NCBI RefSeq assembly: GCF_900115245.1
Contig: NZ_FOVT01000014.1
Span: 62,001-126,000 of the forward strand
From: Mesorhizobium sp. NFR06
GTDB taxonomy: Bacteria > Pseudomonadota > Alphaproteobacteria > Rhizobiales > Rhizobiaceae
Length of the DNA stretch: 64,000 nucleotides
Direction: 5' to 3'
Shown here: positions 46,264-55,285 of the stretch, piece by piece
Layout: every line of letters begins with the position of its first letter
Position numbering within the stretch: position 1 is the stretch's first letter
Program-made: the position numbers and the translations under genes
The notes under the pieces: generated by a model
Seen by the model: only the letters and a program-made list of their open reading frames with translations
What the model was told of the DNA's origin: nothing
Database searches by the model: none

Positions 46264-46884
46264 TCAGTTCGCGGTCTTGGCCTTGTTCTGCTCGTCCTTG
46301 AGCTTCTTGGCGAAATCCTGATTGTTCTTGGCAACGAAGTCCTGCAGCTTCTTCTGCCGGTCCTCGATGTCCGATTGCTGCAGCGGCGGGCCGTCATAGG
46401 CGCCGCTGAAGCCGCTGAGCGCGATCTTGATCGGATTTGGCTGGTTCTGGAAGTTGATCGACGTCAACGTGATCCCCTGCCCCTTCTTGAAGGACGCGAT
46501 GAGCTGGTCGCTCAGCGGCACTTCCGCAACGCAACGATCCGGGAAGCAGATCACATAGTCGAGCTTCTGCGCCTTGCCGGCATCGATCTGCAGGGCGATG
46601 CCGGGGGGAACGAGACGGCCGGTCGGAACCGTGACCTGGAAGACCTTGCGGTTCACCTTGCCCTTGAGCTCGATTAGGCTGACGCCGGTGACGAGCTGGC
46701 CGTTGCCGGCGGTGACGATGTTCTGCACATTGCAGATGTCGACGTCTTCCTGCTTGGTGCAGGCCTTGAACCAACCCTGGGGGATCTGTGGCTGCTGCTG
46801 AGCCGAGGCGGTGAAAAGCCCGGCGCCCAGAACGCCGACCACGCCTGCGGCCAGCACCGAAAGGCGGTACGCGTTGATCGTCAT
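46264..46884 (-). CDS. IalB-type invasion-associated family protein
   Basis: This 206-residue exported protein has a signal peptide ending in TASA and the IalB domain (GWFKACTKQEDVDICNV, GLVPPG-like RLVPPGIALQID, YVICFPDRCVAEVPL). The paired cysteines are conserved and probably disulfide-bonded. Bartonella IalB helps erythrocyte invasion, but the family is common in non-pathogenic rhizobia and its general role is unclear. The ATG at 46884 has GAGAGGAAA nine bases upstream. A lysine-rich C-terminal tail follows the domain. Confidence 0.88.
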   Translation of the reverse strand: MTINAYRLSVLAAGVVGVLGAGLFTASAQQQPQIPQGWFKACTKQEDVDICNVQNIVTAGNGQLVTGVSLIELKGKVNRKVFQVTVPTGRLVPPGIALQIDAGKAQKLDYVICFPDRCVAEVPLSDQLIASFKKGQGITLTSINFQNQPNPIKIALSGFSGAYDGPPLQQSDIEDRQKKLQDFVAKNNQDFAKKLKDEQNKAKTAN

Positions 46885-46947
46885 ATGGTGCACTTTCCTC
46901 TCAAATGATCCCGGGGACCGGCTTCTTCGTGCCGTGTGGTCCAGCTA

Positions 46948-46972
46948 CCTGTTGCCCAAATGAGGCAACAGG
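46948..46972. repeat. Perfect 9-bp inverted repeat upstream of the peptide-binding protein gene
   Basis: CCTGTTGCC-CAAATGA-GGCAACAGG lies in the divergent region between ialB and the substrate-binding protein gene. Its size fits an operator or a short hairpin; no T-run follows. Confidence 0.5.
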
Positions 46973-47166
46973 ATGACTTCGGAGCGCGTGTTACACTGCC
47001 GGCGGCCCCGAATCCAGCCCGGTTTCCGCGATTTCTTCGTGGTTTCATACCCCGACGGCGAGCGTCACCGGCCGAACCCGATTCGCTTTGGCCGCCGATT
47101 CAATCGGGTAACGAAATGCTCTAGGGTGCATGGCGAATCACAAAGCCGCCCGGCAAGGAGATGGTC

Positions 47167-48987
47167 ATGGACCGCGTTCTCGTTCGGCTGATCGCCGCGA
47201 CCTCGTTTCTGGCTCTTTCGCTCCTTCCGGCACAGTCGGAGCCGAAGCACGGCATCGCCATGCAAGGCGAGCCGGCGCTGCCGCCCGACTACCAGCATTT
47301 CGACTACGTCAATCCGGACGCCCCGAAAGGCGGAAACGTCACCTATTGCGTCGTCGGCTCTTTCGACAACCTCAACCCATTCATCCTGAAAAGCCTGCGC
47401 ACCACGGCGCGCGGCATGATCGACACCGTTTACGGCAATCTCGTCTTCGAGCCGCTGATGCAGCGCAACTATGACGAGCCTTTCAGTCTCTACGGACTGC
47501 TTGCCGACAGCGCCGACATGGATCCGGAGCGCAAGAGCATCGAGTTCCACCTCAACCCCAGCGCAAAGTGGTCGGACGGCCAGCCGGTGACGCCGGAGGA
47601 CGTGCTGTTCACCTATGACGTTTTCAAAGACAAGGGCCGCCCGCCCTACAGCGACCGCATGAGCATGGTCGCCAAGCTGGAGAAGACCGGCGACCACAGC
47701 GTGAAATTCACCTTCAACGACAAGGCCAATCGCGAATTCCCGCTGATCATCGCGCTAACGCCGATCGTCCCGAAGCATGCCTTCGACAAGGACACGTTCG
47801 ACAAGACGACGCTAAAACCACTGATCGGCAGCGGGCCCTATGTCGTCGACAAGATGCAGCCAGGCCAGCGCATCGTCTTCAAGCGCAATCCTGACTACTG
47901 GGGCAAGGACGTGCCGTCGAAGCGCGGCTTCGACAATTTCGACCGGATCACCATAGAGTACTTTCTCAACGCCAATGCCAAGACGGAGGCATTCAAGAAA
48001 GGAATCTGCGCCCTCGATGACGAGACCGATCCCGTCAAGCGCGAGCGCGACATCGACTTTCCGGCCTTCCGAAGGGGCGATGTGAAGGAAGAATATTTCA
48101 ATACCGGCATTCCCCCTGTCGTCACCGGCTTCCTCTTCAACACCAGGCTGCCGAAGTTTTCCAATCCGGTCGTGCGGCGCGCGCTCGGCATGCTCTACGA
48201 CTTCGAATGGGCGAACAAGAACCTGTTCGGCGGCAAGTTCAACCGCACCATGAGCTATTGGCAGAACTCCGAGCTGTCCGCGCTCGGCCATCCGGCGGAC
48301 GAACGGGAGAAGGCGCTGCTTGCCCCCTACCCCGGCCGCGTGCCGCCGGACGTGATGGATGGAACCTGGCGTCCGCCCGTGACGGATGGTTCGGGCCAGG
48401 ATCGCAAGGTGCTCAAAACCGCCTTCGAATTGCTGAAGAGCGCGGGCTTCCACGTGCAGGACGGCAAGCTGCTCGACCCGCAGGGCGACCCTTTCGGCTT
48501 CGAGATCCTGACCTCATCGCAGGATGAGGAGCGGCTGGCCGCCATCTACCAGCGCACGCTGGAAAAGATCGGCATCGATGTCGGCATCCGCACGCTCGAC
48601 GGCGACCAGATCCAGTCGCGCAAGCAGCGCTACGACTTCGAGGTGCTGATCGGCACCAGCGGCTTCAGCAATTCGTTGTCGCCCGGCAGCGAGCAGGTCG
48701 GCCGCTGGGGATCGGTCGCCGCGAAGACGGAAGGATCGTTCAATCTCGCAGGGGTCGCCGATCCGGCGATCGACGCGTCGATCGACGCGATGCTGAACGC
48801 CCGCACCAAGCAAGACTATGTCGCTGCGGTGCGCGTCCTCGACCGGCTGCTGATCTCGGGCAACTATATCGTGCCGATGCAATACAACACCCAGCAATGG
48901 CTCGCTTACTGGAGCTATCTGGAACATCCGCAAAAGACCCCCATATTCGGCTATCAGCTGCCGACCTGGTGGCGAAAGCCCAACTGA
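47167..48987 (+). CDS. Family 5 extracellular solute-binding protein (YejA-like)
   Basis: This protein of 606 residues has a signal peptide ending near PAQS. A dipeptide/oligopeptide-binding fold follows: FDNLNPFILK, WSDGQPVTPEDVLFTYDVF, SGPYVVDKMQPGQRIVFKRNPDYWG (quoted in parts). The start HGIAMQGEPALPPDYQHFDY resembles YejA, the binding protein of microcin C and peptide importers. No yejBEF permease genes are adjacent, so it must use a transporter elsewhere or act alone. The ATG at 47167 has AGGAG six bases away; the ATG at 47161 is too close to it. Confidence 0.9.
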   Translation: MDRVLVRLIAATSFLALSLLPAQSEPKHGIAMQGEPALPPDYQHFDYVNPDAPKGGNVTYCVVGSFDNLNPFILKSLRTTARGMIDTVYGNLVFEPLMQRNYDEPFSLYGLLADSADMDPERKSIEFHLNPSAKWSDGQPVTPEDVLFTYDVFKDKGRPPYSDRMSMVAKLEKTGDHSVKFTFNDKANREFPLIIALTPIVPKHAFDKDTFDKTTLKPLIGSGPYVVDKMQPGQRIVFKRNPDYWGKDVPSKRGFDNFDRITIEYFLNANAKTEAFKKGICALDDETDPVKRERDIDFPAFRRGDVKEEYFNTGIPPVVTGFLFNTRLPKFSNPVVRRALGMLYDFEWANKNLFGGKFNRTMSYWQNSELSALGHPADEREKALLAPYPGRVPPDVMDGTWRPPVTDGSGQDRKVLKTAFELLKSAGFHVQDGKLLDPQGDPFGFEILTSSQDEERLAAIYQRTLEKIGIDVGIRTLDGDQIQSRKQRYDFEVLIGTSGFSNSLSPGSEQVGRWGSVAAKTEGSFNLAGVADPAIDASIDAMLNARTKQDYVAAVRVLDRLLISGNYIVPMQYNTQQWLAYWSYLEHPQKTPIFGYQLPTWWRKPN

Positions 48988-49026
48988 CGCAAGCTCAACC
49001 CAACCGCGACCAAACAGGAGACGAGC

Positions 49027-49710
49027 ATGAGCGCCGAGAACTCCATCACCGTCGATGTGGTGTCCGATGTCGTCTGCCCCTGGTGCTTCATCGGCCAGAA
49101 GCGGCTGGACAAGGCCATTGCCGCCGCGAGCGACGTTGAAGTGCATGTCCGCTGGCGCCCATTCCAGCTCGATGCGACCATCCCGCCCGGCGGCATGGAT
49201 CGCCGCCAATATATGCTCGGCAAATTCGGCAGCGAGGAACGCGTCCGCCAGATCCATGCCCGCATCGAGCCGCTTGGCGAGGCTGAAGGCATCAGCTTCG
49301 CCTTTGGCGCCATCAAGGTCGCGCCAAATACCCTCGACGCGCATCGGGTCATCCGCTGGGCGGGCGCTGCCGGCGAGGGCGTGCAGAACCGGCTGGTGCG
49401 TCGCCTCTTCCAGCTGAATTTCGAGGAAGGCGCCAATCTCGGCGACCATGCGGTGCTCGCCCAAGCCGCCGGCGCGGCCGGCATGGATGCATCGGTGGTC
49501 GAGACGCTGCTGCCGACCGATGCCGATGTCGAGGCCGTGCGCAACGAGATCGCCACCGCCTCGCGCATGGGCATCACCGGCGTGCCCTGCTTCTTGCTTG
49601 AAGGCAAATATGCCGTGATGGGCGCGCAGGATGCCGACACGCTCGCCGACGCCATTCGCCAGGTCGCCCAAGCCAAGGCGCGCGGCGAACTGGAAACCGC
49701 CGCGGGCTGA
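49027..49710 (+). CDS. DsbA-family oxidoreductase (FrnE-like)
   Basis: This 227-residue cytoplasmic thioredoxin-fold protein has the active-site motif CPWC in DVVCPWCFIGQKRLDKA near residue 19 and the cis-proline segment GITGVPCFLLEGKYAVMGAQ. Relatives (FrnE) act as disulfide isomerases in oxidative stress or polyketide pathways. No signal peptide is present. It starts 39 bases after the binding-protein gene, with an AGGAG site. The substrate is unknown. Confidence 0.9.
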   Translation: MSAENSITVDVVSDVVCPWCFIGQKRLDKAIAAASDVEVHVRWRPFQLDATIPPGGMDRRQYMLGKFGSEERVRQIHARIEPLGEAEGISFAFGAIKVAPNTLDAHRVIRWAGAAGEGVQNRLVRRLFQLNFEEGANLGDHAVLAQAAGAAGMDASVVETLLPTDADVEAVRNEIATASRMGITGVPCFLLEGKYAVMGAQDADTLADAIRQVAQAKARGELETAAG

Positions 49711-49832
49711 GTGTTATCGCGCCATTCAGAGTCGCCGCTCGCTTTCCTGTCAATGCGCCGCCGCCCTCGGGGCCCCATTGTCATTGTAGCGCCTGTCCGC
49801 CGAGGGCGGCGTCTTTCACCCTGGCACAGACG

Positions 49833-50161
49833 ATGCAAATGGCCGGCAAGCGGATTTTGAACCTGTCGGGAACCGAACAGGGCTCGCCGACCCTGACTTT
49901 CAATTCGATGCTGGCGCTGAAGGCCCGAACGACTTTGCCGGCAGCTATCAGCTCAAGACCGGGTCCAAGGCGAACAGCGCCAATTTCAACCTCGATTCCG
50001 GTGCCATGGTGGGCCATGTCCGCTTCAGCGGCGGCGAGGTTGTCATCGACAAATACGACGCGACGACCAAGACAATCTCAGGCCATTTCGCCGCCTCCGG
50101 GATAGTCGAATCGGGCAAGCCTGAAGAGCTGACGGCCGGTAAATTTTCGGGCATTCGGTAA
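49833..50161 (+). pseudogene. Small conserved protein broken by a one-base deletion
   Basis: From the ATG at 49833 the frame reads MAGKRILNLSGTEQG and SPTLTFN. It then loses sense, while the next frame continues with FDAGAEGPNDFAGSYQLKTG, FNLDSGAM and IDKYDATTKTISGHFAASG to the TAA at 50159-50161. Restoring one T in AATTCG at 49904-49905 (AATTTCG) joins the two into a single beta-rich protein. No signal peptide survives upstream in the same frame, so the 5' end may also be missing. The family is not recognised. A real inactivation or a sequencing error would look the same. Confidence 0.65.
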
Positions 50162-50430
50162 CGGCGCAGTAGTCATTGAGGCCGACCAGCACCTCTTTTT
50201 CGTTCACAAACCCGTGTTTTTCCCTTCCCTAAGGGAAGCTTGCCGCTGGTTGGCTCAATCGCCTTTAACGCGCTGGAATAAAAGCCGAAATCAGCGTGAC
50301 AGGCGCGCCGCTCGGCACCGACTTCTGTGGCCTTCATGCCACGGCGGGTAACCCTGTTCACATTCACCGGCAGAAAATTAATGGAAAATGATCAATTGGT
50401 GTTACCCTGTGTAACAAAACTAAGAAAGGT
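50162..50430. promoter_or_regulatory. Regulatory region of the SbmA-like ABC gene with palindromes
   Basis: Two palindromes stand out: CTTCCC-TAA-GGGAAG at 50224-50238 and GTTAC-CCTGT-GTAAC at 50401-50415. The second lies only 16 bases before the proposed start codon, where a repressor would block initiation. The segment between them is AT-rich (AAAATTAATGGAAAATGATC) and may hold the promoter. Confidence 0.4.
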
Positions 50431-52422
50431 TTGGGCGGGATCGTGACTGGGGTCGGTAGACCGCGACGTACAGTACCGGAGCAAACAACCAACGAGGCAA
50501 AGACCTCGTCCCTGACGCCGGTATCGTCGATGCGTACATTCTGGGGGCTGATGCGAGCCTACTGGTTCTCCAACCGGTGGAAGGAAGCCTGGACGCTCAC
50601 CCTCGTCATCGCGCTGTTGACGGCACTTTCCAGCAAGGCCGGCGTCTGGTTCGCAGTGGCGTTGGGCGAGCTGGGCAATTCGATCGCCTTCCTCCACGAT
50701 GCGGCCAACACCCACCCGTTGCAGACAATCCTGACCAATGCCGGCATACTGGTGCTGCTGGTTGTGCTGAAGGATGCCGGTTTCACCGGCGTGCGCAATC
50801 TCGTTTCAACGACCTTGCACCGGAAATGGCGCGGCTGGCTGAACAACCAATTCAACCAGGCCCTGCTCGACGGCAACCATACCCATTTCCATGCCCAGCA
50901 TGGTTCGGCCGCGGGCGGCATCGTCGCACCCGATAACATCGACCAGCGCATCCAGGAATCCATCAAGGACATGACCGGCGGCGCTATCGGTCTCGCCATG
51001 GGCGTGCTGGGCGTGGCGACGTCGCTCTACTTTATCGGCGAAAACCTGATCGGGTCCTCGGTCGAGGTCAAAGGGCTGGAATTCCTGGGCAGCTACGGCA
51101 CCGCGGTGCTGGCTTTCCTTGCCGTCGCCACTTACGTGCCGCTGAACACCTGGATCGCGGTCAAGCTCGGGCGTCTGCTCGAGCGGCTCAATGTCCGCAT
51201 GCAGCAGGCGGAGGGCAGCTACCGCAGCGAACTGACGACATTCCTGCGCCGCAGCTTCCACGTCGCAGCCTCGCATGGCGAGGGCGTGCAAAAGTCGATG
51301 CATGACAGGCTCTATGTCGATATCGACAAAACTTGGGGGCGGCTCAATATCGTCAACACCAGCTACACGTCGTTCGAGCTGATCTACAATTTCGTCGGTG
51401 CCCGTATTGTCGCCTACGGACCGGGGCTCGTGTCGTTCATCCACAACCGCTTCGACTACAAAGGTTATATCACCGGCTCCGAAATGGTCGCTCAGCTCAT
51501 CAGCCAGTGCTCGTGGTTCATCCATGTGATGCCGGCGATTGCGACGCTGCGGGCCAACAGCCAGCGCGTGACCGAACTCGCCAACGCCATCGAGAACGTC
51601 CAGCGCCCACGCGAATTCTATCAGCAGACCGGCCGCTCCGACTTCAGCTACGCCACCCAAAACCCTGTCTTCGGCCTGACCATCCAGAAGCTCGAACTGG
51701 CGCATCAGGGCGAGGACGCAACGCCTTTCCTCAGCGCCGCGAACCTGCGCTTCCGCCGCGGCGAATGGACCTTCCTCAAGGGCGAATCCGGCTGCGGCAA
51801 GACCTCTTTGATCAAAGCGATCAATGGCCTGTGGCCTTACGGCCGCGGCACCATCGTATTCCCCGAAGGCGTGACGAGCTTCTATGCCGCGCAGGAGGTC
51901 AAGCTGCAGCAGGTCTCGCTGAAGCAGCTCGTCTGCCTGCCGGGTTCCGAAAGCGATCACAGCGACACGCTTGTGGCGGCGGCGTTGCACAAAGCCGGCC
52001 TCGGCGACTTCATCGAACACCTGGCCGACGAGAGCCGCGAAGGCAAGATCTGGGATCAGGTGCTTTCGGGTGGCCAGAAGCAGAAGCTCGTGGTTGCGCG
52101 CATCATCCTGCAGCAGCCGGGGCTGCTCTTCCTCGATGAAGCGACCGGCGCGCTCGATCCCGAAGGCAAGATCGCCTTCCACCAGGCGATCAAGGACAAT
52201 TGCCCGCACGTCACCGTGATCAGCGTGATGCACGAAGCGGTGCCGCCACGCTCGCTGTCCGGCGAGGAATTCTACCACAGCGTGGTCTCGATCGCCGATG
52301 CGGTCGCGACCAAGAAGCCGCTCGCCCCCAGCCTGCCGCGCGAGCTCACGACCATCCTCACCCAGCCGCCTCGCCCAGCCGAGGACAAGTGGCTGCGCTT
52401 CCGCCGGCTGAAGCAGAAATAG
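50431..52422 (+). CDS. SbmA/BacA-like ABC transporter with fused ATPase
   Basis: This 663-residue protein has a six-helix SbmA/BacA-like membrane domain (about 45-430), starting FWGLMRAYWFSNRWKEAW. A C-terminal ATPase domain follows, with Walker A GESGCGKTSLIKAI, signature LSGGQKQKL and Walker B LLFLDEATGAL. Relatives import peptides, vitamin B12 or very-long-chain acyl chains; BclA of Bradyrhizobium takes up plant NCR peptides. TTG at 50431, GTG at 50443 and ATG at 50530 are all possible starts, so the N-terminus is uncertain. A palindrome overlaps the promoter. Confidence 0.88.
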   Translation: MGGIVTGVGRPRRTVPEQTTNEAKTSSLTPVSSMRTFWGLMRAYWFSNRWKEAWTLTLVIALLTALSSKAGVWFAVALGELGNSIAFLHDAANTHPLQTILTNAGILVLLVVLKDAGFTGVRNLVSTTLHRKWRGWLNNQFNQALLDGNHTHFHAQHGSAAGGIVAPDNIDQRIQESIKDMTGGAIGLAMGVLGVATSLYFIGENLIGSSVEVKGLEFLGSYGTAVLAFLAVATYVPLNTWIAVKLGRLLERLNVRMQQAEGSYRSELTTFLRRSFHVAASHGEGVQKSMHDRLYVDIDKTWGRLNIVNTSYTSFELIYNFVGARIVAYGPGLVSFIHNRFDYKGYITGSEMVAQLISQCSWFIHVMPAIATLRANSQRVTELANAIENVQRPREFYQQTGRSDFSYATQNPVFGLTIQKLELAHQGEDATPFLSAANLRFRRGEWTFLKGESGCGKTSLIKAINGLWPYGRGTIVFPEGVTSFYAAQEVKLQQVSLKQLVCLPGSESDHSDTLVAAALHKAGLGDFIEHLADESREGKIWDQVLSGGQKQKLVVARIILQQPGLLFLDEATGALDPEGKIAFHQAIKDNCPHVTVISVMHEAVPPRSLSGEEFYHSVVSIADAVATKKPLAPSLPRELTTILTQPPRPAEDKWLRFRRLKQK

Positions 52423-52701
52423 CAATCAGGCCAAGCCCTTGGGCGGAGTTGCGACTCTGCGTCCGGCGCTCTTGATCACAGTATCGCGATCCCCCCGCGC
52501 TGCGCCCGTTTTGGCGCTCTTTGCGATTGACTCGGCGGAAACCGCTCCTATGTTGCGCTCGCTCGCAGAATTCCCAAACCGAAACCCGCGAGCAGAAAGG
52601 TCAACCCGCCATGCCTGGCGACAGTCACAGTCGAACGCAACCGCCGTCCGCCCTGACGTGACCTGACGGCTCACGTCCTGCCGGACGGCAAGGAGTGAGC
52701 C

Positions 52702-54066
52702 ATGAACGAATTCGCCCCCGTATTGGACGACGAAGCTGTCGCCGTCGCCCGTGTACTCGCCAACGACCACGTCGCCGACGTCGTCGAGGCCCTCAACCAC
52801 GAACCTCGCGAGACGGCCATCGAGCTGCTCTGCGCGGTGCCATTCGAGCGGCTGGTCGAGATTTTCGACCAGCCGGAACTCGAAGCCGCGCCGGAGCTCG
52901 CGGAAGCCCTGCCGCGTCCGAAGGCGAGCAAGCTTTTGACCGCCATGTCGGTCGACCGCGCCGCCGACATTCTGCGCGAGCTGGACGAGCCGGCCCGCTC
53001 GGAGCTGCTCGGCGCTCTGGCCCCGCCGCTGCGCACGACGCTGCTTTCCATCCTGGGATATCCACAAGGCAGTGCCGCCTCGATCATGACGACGGAATTC
53101 GTCAGCGTGCCTTCGGATTGGACCGTCGGGCGCACGCTCGACTACATCCGCAAGGTCGAGCGCACGCGCGAAACCATCTACGCCATCTACATCGTCGATC
53201 CGGAGACGCAGCTTCTGCTGCGCTCCACCGGATTGCGCCGGCTGATCACCGGCAACGCCGAGGATTCGATCCTGTCGGTGGCGCCCGATCGCATGCCGGT
53301 GACGGTGACGCCGCTGACCGATCGCGAGAACCTGGCCCAGACCATCTCCAAATACGACCTGCTCGCCCTGCCGGTGGTCGACCACGGCAAGATCCTCGGC
53401 ATCGTCACCATCGACGACATCATCGACACGATGATCGAGGAGACGACCGAGGACGTGCATCGTTTCGGCGGCATGGAAGCGCTCGACGAACCCTATATGA
53501 AGATGGGTTTCCTCGCCATGATCCAGAAGCGCGCGGGATGGCTCTGCGCGCTGTTCCTCAGCGAGATGCTGACGGCCAACGCCATGCAGAGCTACGAAGG
53601 CGAATTGGAGAAGGCGATCGTGCTGACGCTGTTCATCCCGCTGATCATGAGCTCCGGCGGCAATTCCGGCTCGCAGGCGACGTCGCTCGTCATCCGCGCG
53701 CTGGCGTTGCGCGAGATCGGCCTTGGCGACTGGTGGCGGGTGGCGTTGCGCGAGTTGCCGACCGGCCTTGTGCTCGGCTCGATCCTCGGCGTCGTCGGCA
53801 TCTGTCGCATCACGCTCTGGCAGTATTTCGGCTTCTACGACTACGGTCCGCACTGGCTGCTGATCGCCGCAACGGTGGGCGCGGCGCTGATCGGCATCGT
53901 CACCTTCGGCTCGCTGTCCGGATCCATGTTGCCCTTCGCGCTGAAGCGCATCGGCTTCGACCCGGCGAGCGCCTCGGCGCCATTCGTCGCCACGCTGGTC
54001 GATGTCACCGGGCTGGTGATCTACTTCTCGGTGGCGCTGGTGATCCTCCGCGGCACGCTGCTTTAG
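52702..54066 (+). CDS. mgtE: MgtE-type magnesium channel
   Basis: This 454-residue channel has an N-terminal superhelical domain (about 10-130), paired CBS domains (about 135-255, with VVDHGKILGIVTIDDIIDTM) and five membrane helices with SGGNSGSQATSLVIRALAL, the Mg2+ pore signature. Family members close when cytosolic Mg2+ is high. AAGGAG precedes the ATG. The 279-base gap upstream (52423-52701) shows no ORF or recognised Mg2+ riboswitch. Confidence 0.95.
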   Translation: MNEFAPVLDDEAVAVARVLANDHVADVVEALNHEPRETAIELLCAVPFERLVEIFDQPELEAAPELAEALPRPKASKLLTAMSVDRAADILRELDEPARSELLGALAPPLRTTLLSILGYPQGSAASIMTTEFVSVPSDWTVGRTLDYIRKVERTRETIYAIYIVDPETQLLLRSTGLRRLITGNAEDSILSVAPDRMPVTVTPLTDRENLAQTISKYDLLALPVVDHGKILGIVTIDDIIDTMIEETTEDVHRFGGMEALDEPYMKMGFLAMIQKRAGWLCALFLSEMLTANAMQSYEGELEKAIVLTLFIPLIMSSGGNSGSQATSLVIRALALREIGLGDWWRVALRELPTGLVLGSILGVVGICRITLWQYFGFYDYGPHWLLIAATVGAALIGIVTFGSLSGSMLPFALKRIGFDPASASAPFVATLVDVTGLVIYFSVALVILRGTLL

Positions 54067-54075
54067 CCTGAATTC

Positions 54076-54105
54076 GAACCGTCGCCGGCATACCCGCGGC
54101 GGTTC
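54076..54105. terminator. Hairpin between mgtE and the serine hydrolase gene
   Basis: GAACCGTCGCCG pairs with CGCGGCGGTTC, with one imperfect position. It lies between two convergent genes, 10 bases after the mgtE stop. There is no strong T-run. Confidence 0.45.
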
Positions 54106-54115
54106 GCTCATCGTT

Positions 54116-55261
54116 CTAGACGCCGTAAATCGCGTCGCGCACCGCATCCGGAAACGCACCGGCCATGCCGGCGATCGCGGTGTTGGTAAGCAAGACCACG
54201 GTCAGGTCGCGCGTCGGATCGACGAACCAGGAATGACCATAGACACCGCCCCATCGCCATGTGCCGCGGGCCTGCGGCGTCTGCGCGGCGGCCGGGTCGC
54301 GCAGGACAGCGAAGCCCAGCCCCCAACCCCAGCCGGCTCTTGTCGTCTCGATGCCGGCGATAGCGTCGGCCGTCATTGCCCTGGTGGTTTCCGGGCGAAC
54401 GACGGCCCCTCCGCCGGTTCGAATCGTTTCGAGGAATGTCAGCACATCGGCCGCGGTGCCATTCATGCCGGCGCCGCCCGAAGCAAACGACGCCGGGTCG
54501 AAGGTACGTGCCGGAGCCAGGGAGATCAGGCCGTCGCCAAAAGGCACAAGATGATGTTCGCCCATCCTGACAGGTCCGGACGGATCGTCCGCGTAAGGGG
54601 TCGCCAAACGATTCTCGTCGCGCACGCCAAAGCCGCTGTCGCTCATGCCGAGCGGTTCGACGACCAGGCGATCGACGAGATCCGGCAGCGAGACCCCGGC
54701 TGCCCTGGCCATGATCTCACCCAGCACGTCTATCGCCACTGAATAGGCCCAGCGCGTGCCCGGCGCATAGGCGAGCGGCACTGAAGCGATGCGCGCGAGG
54801 TTGTCGGCCATGGACAGTCCAGGCTGGTCCAGGCCGTCCGAGACGCGGGCGCGCTCATAGGCGTTTCCGGTCGGCTGGGCGAAGCCATAAGCGAGGCCAG
54901 CCGTGTGTGTGAGCAATTGCCGAACCGTGATCACCTTCTCTTCGCCGTTCGGCATTCTGGGGCGAAATTCGGGGACGAATTTGGCGACCGGATCGTGAAG
55001 AGCGAGCCGGCCGGCCTCGACCAACGCCAGCGCCGCCACGGCGACAATCGGCTTGGTCACGGATGACAGCCGGAAGATGGTGCCCTCGGTCATCGGCTTG
55101 CCCTGCTCGCGGTCGGCGAGGCCGAAGCCGCGGCGATAGAGCGTGTCGCCGCGCTGGGCGACCAGGATCACACCGCCAACGACGCGCTGCTCTTCGATGG
55201 CCGCGTCGATGACGCAGTCGATGCGCCGGCCGAAATCGCGGTCGAGCGGGGCGGCAGACAT
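54116..55261 (-). CDS. Serine hydrolase of the beta-lactamase class C / family VIII esterase type
   Basis: This 381-residue protein has the catalytic SxxK motif Ser67-Val-Thr-Lys70 (RLSSVTKPIVA). Tyr-Ser-Val (RWAYSVAIDVLG) is in place of the YxN motif, as in family VIII esterases, and a GHSWFVDP segment lies near the C-terminus. There is no signal peptide, so a periplasmic beta-lactamase role is unlikely; an esterase is more probable. It converges with mgtE and is upstream of nothing coupled. Confidence 0.85.
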   Translation of the reverse strand: MSAAPLDRDFGRRIDCVIDAAIEEQRVVGGVILVAQRGDTLYRRGFGLADREQGKPMTEGTIFRLSSVTKPIVAVAALALVEAGRLALHDPVAKFVPEFRPRMPNGEEKVITVRQLLTHTAGLAYGFAQPTGNAYERARVSDGLDQPGLSMADNLARIASVPLAYAPGTRWAYSVAIDVLGEIMARAAGVSLPDLVDRLVVEPLGMSDSGFGVRDENRLATPYADDPSGPVRMGEHHLVPFGDGLISLAPARTFDPASFASGGAGMNGTAADVLTFLETIRTGGGAVVRPETTRAMTADAIAGIETTRAGWGWGLGFAVLRDPAAAQTPQARGTWRWGGVYGHSWFVDPTRDLTVVLLTNTAIAGMAGAFPDAVRDAIYGV

Positions 55262-55285
55262 GGTCGACGACTCCGAAGTATGCTC

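Noticed and set aside
52423..52701. Magnesium riboswitch upstream of mgtE
   Set aside because: No match to the M-box pattern could be made by eye; the region shows only short GC-rich repeats.
52426..54159. A 577-codon minus-strand open frame
   Set aside because: It is antisense to mgtE, whose motifs and ribosome-binding site are convincing.
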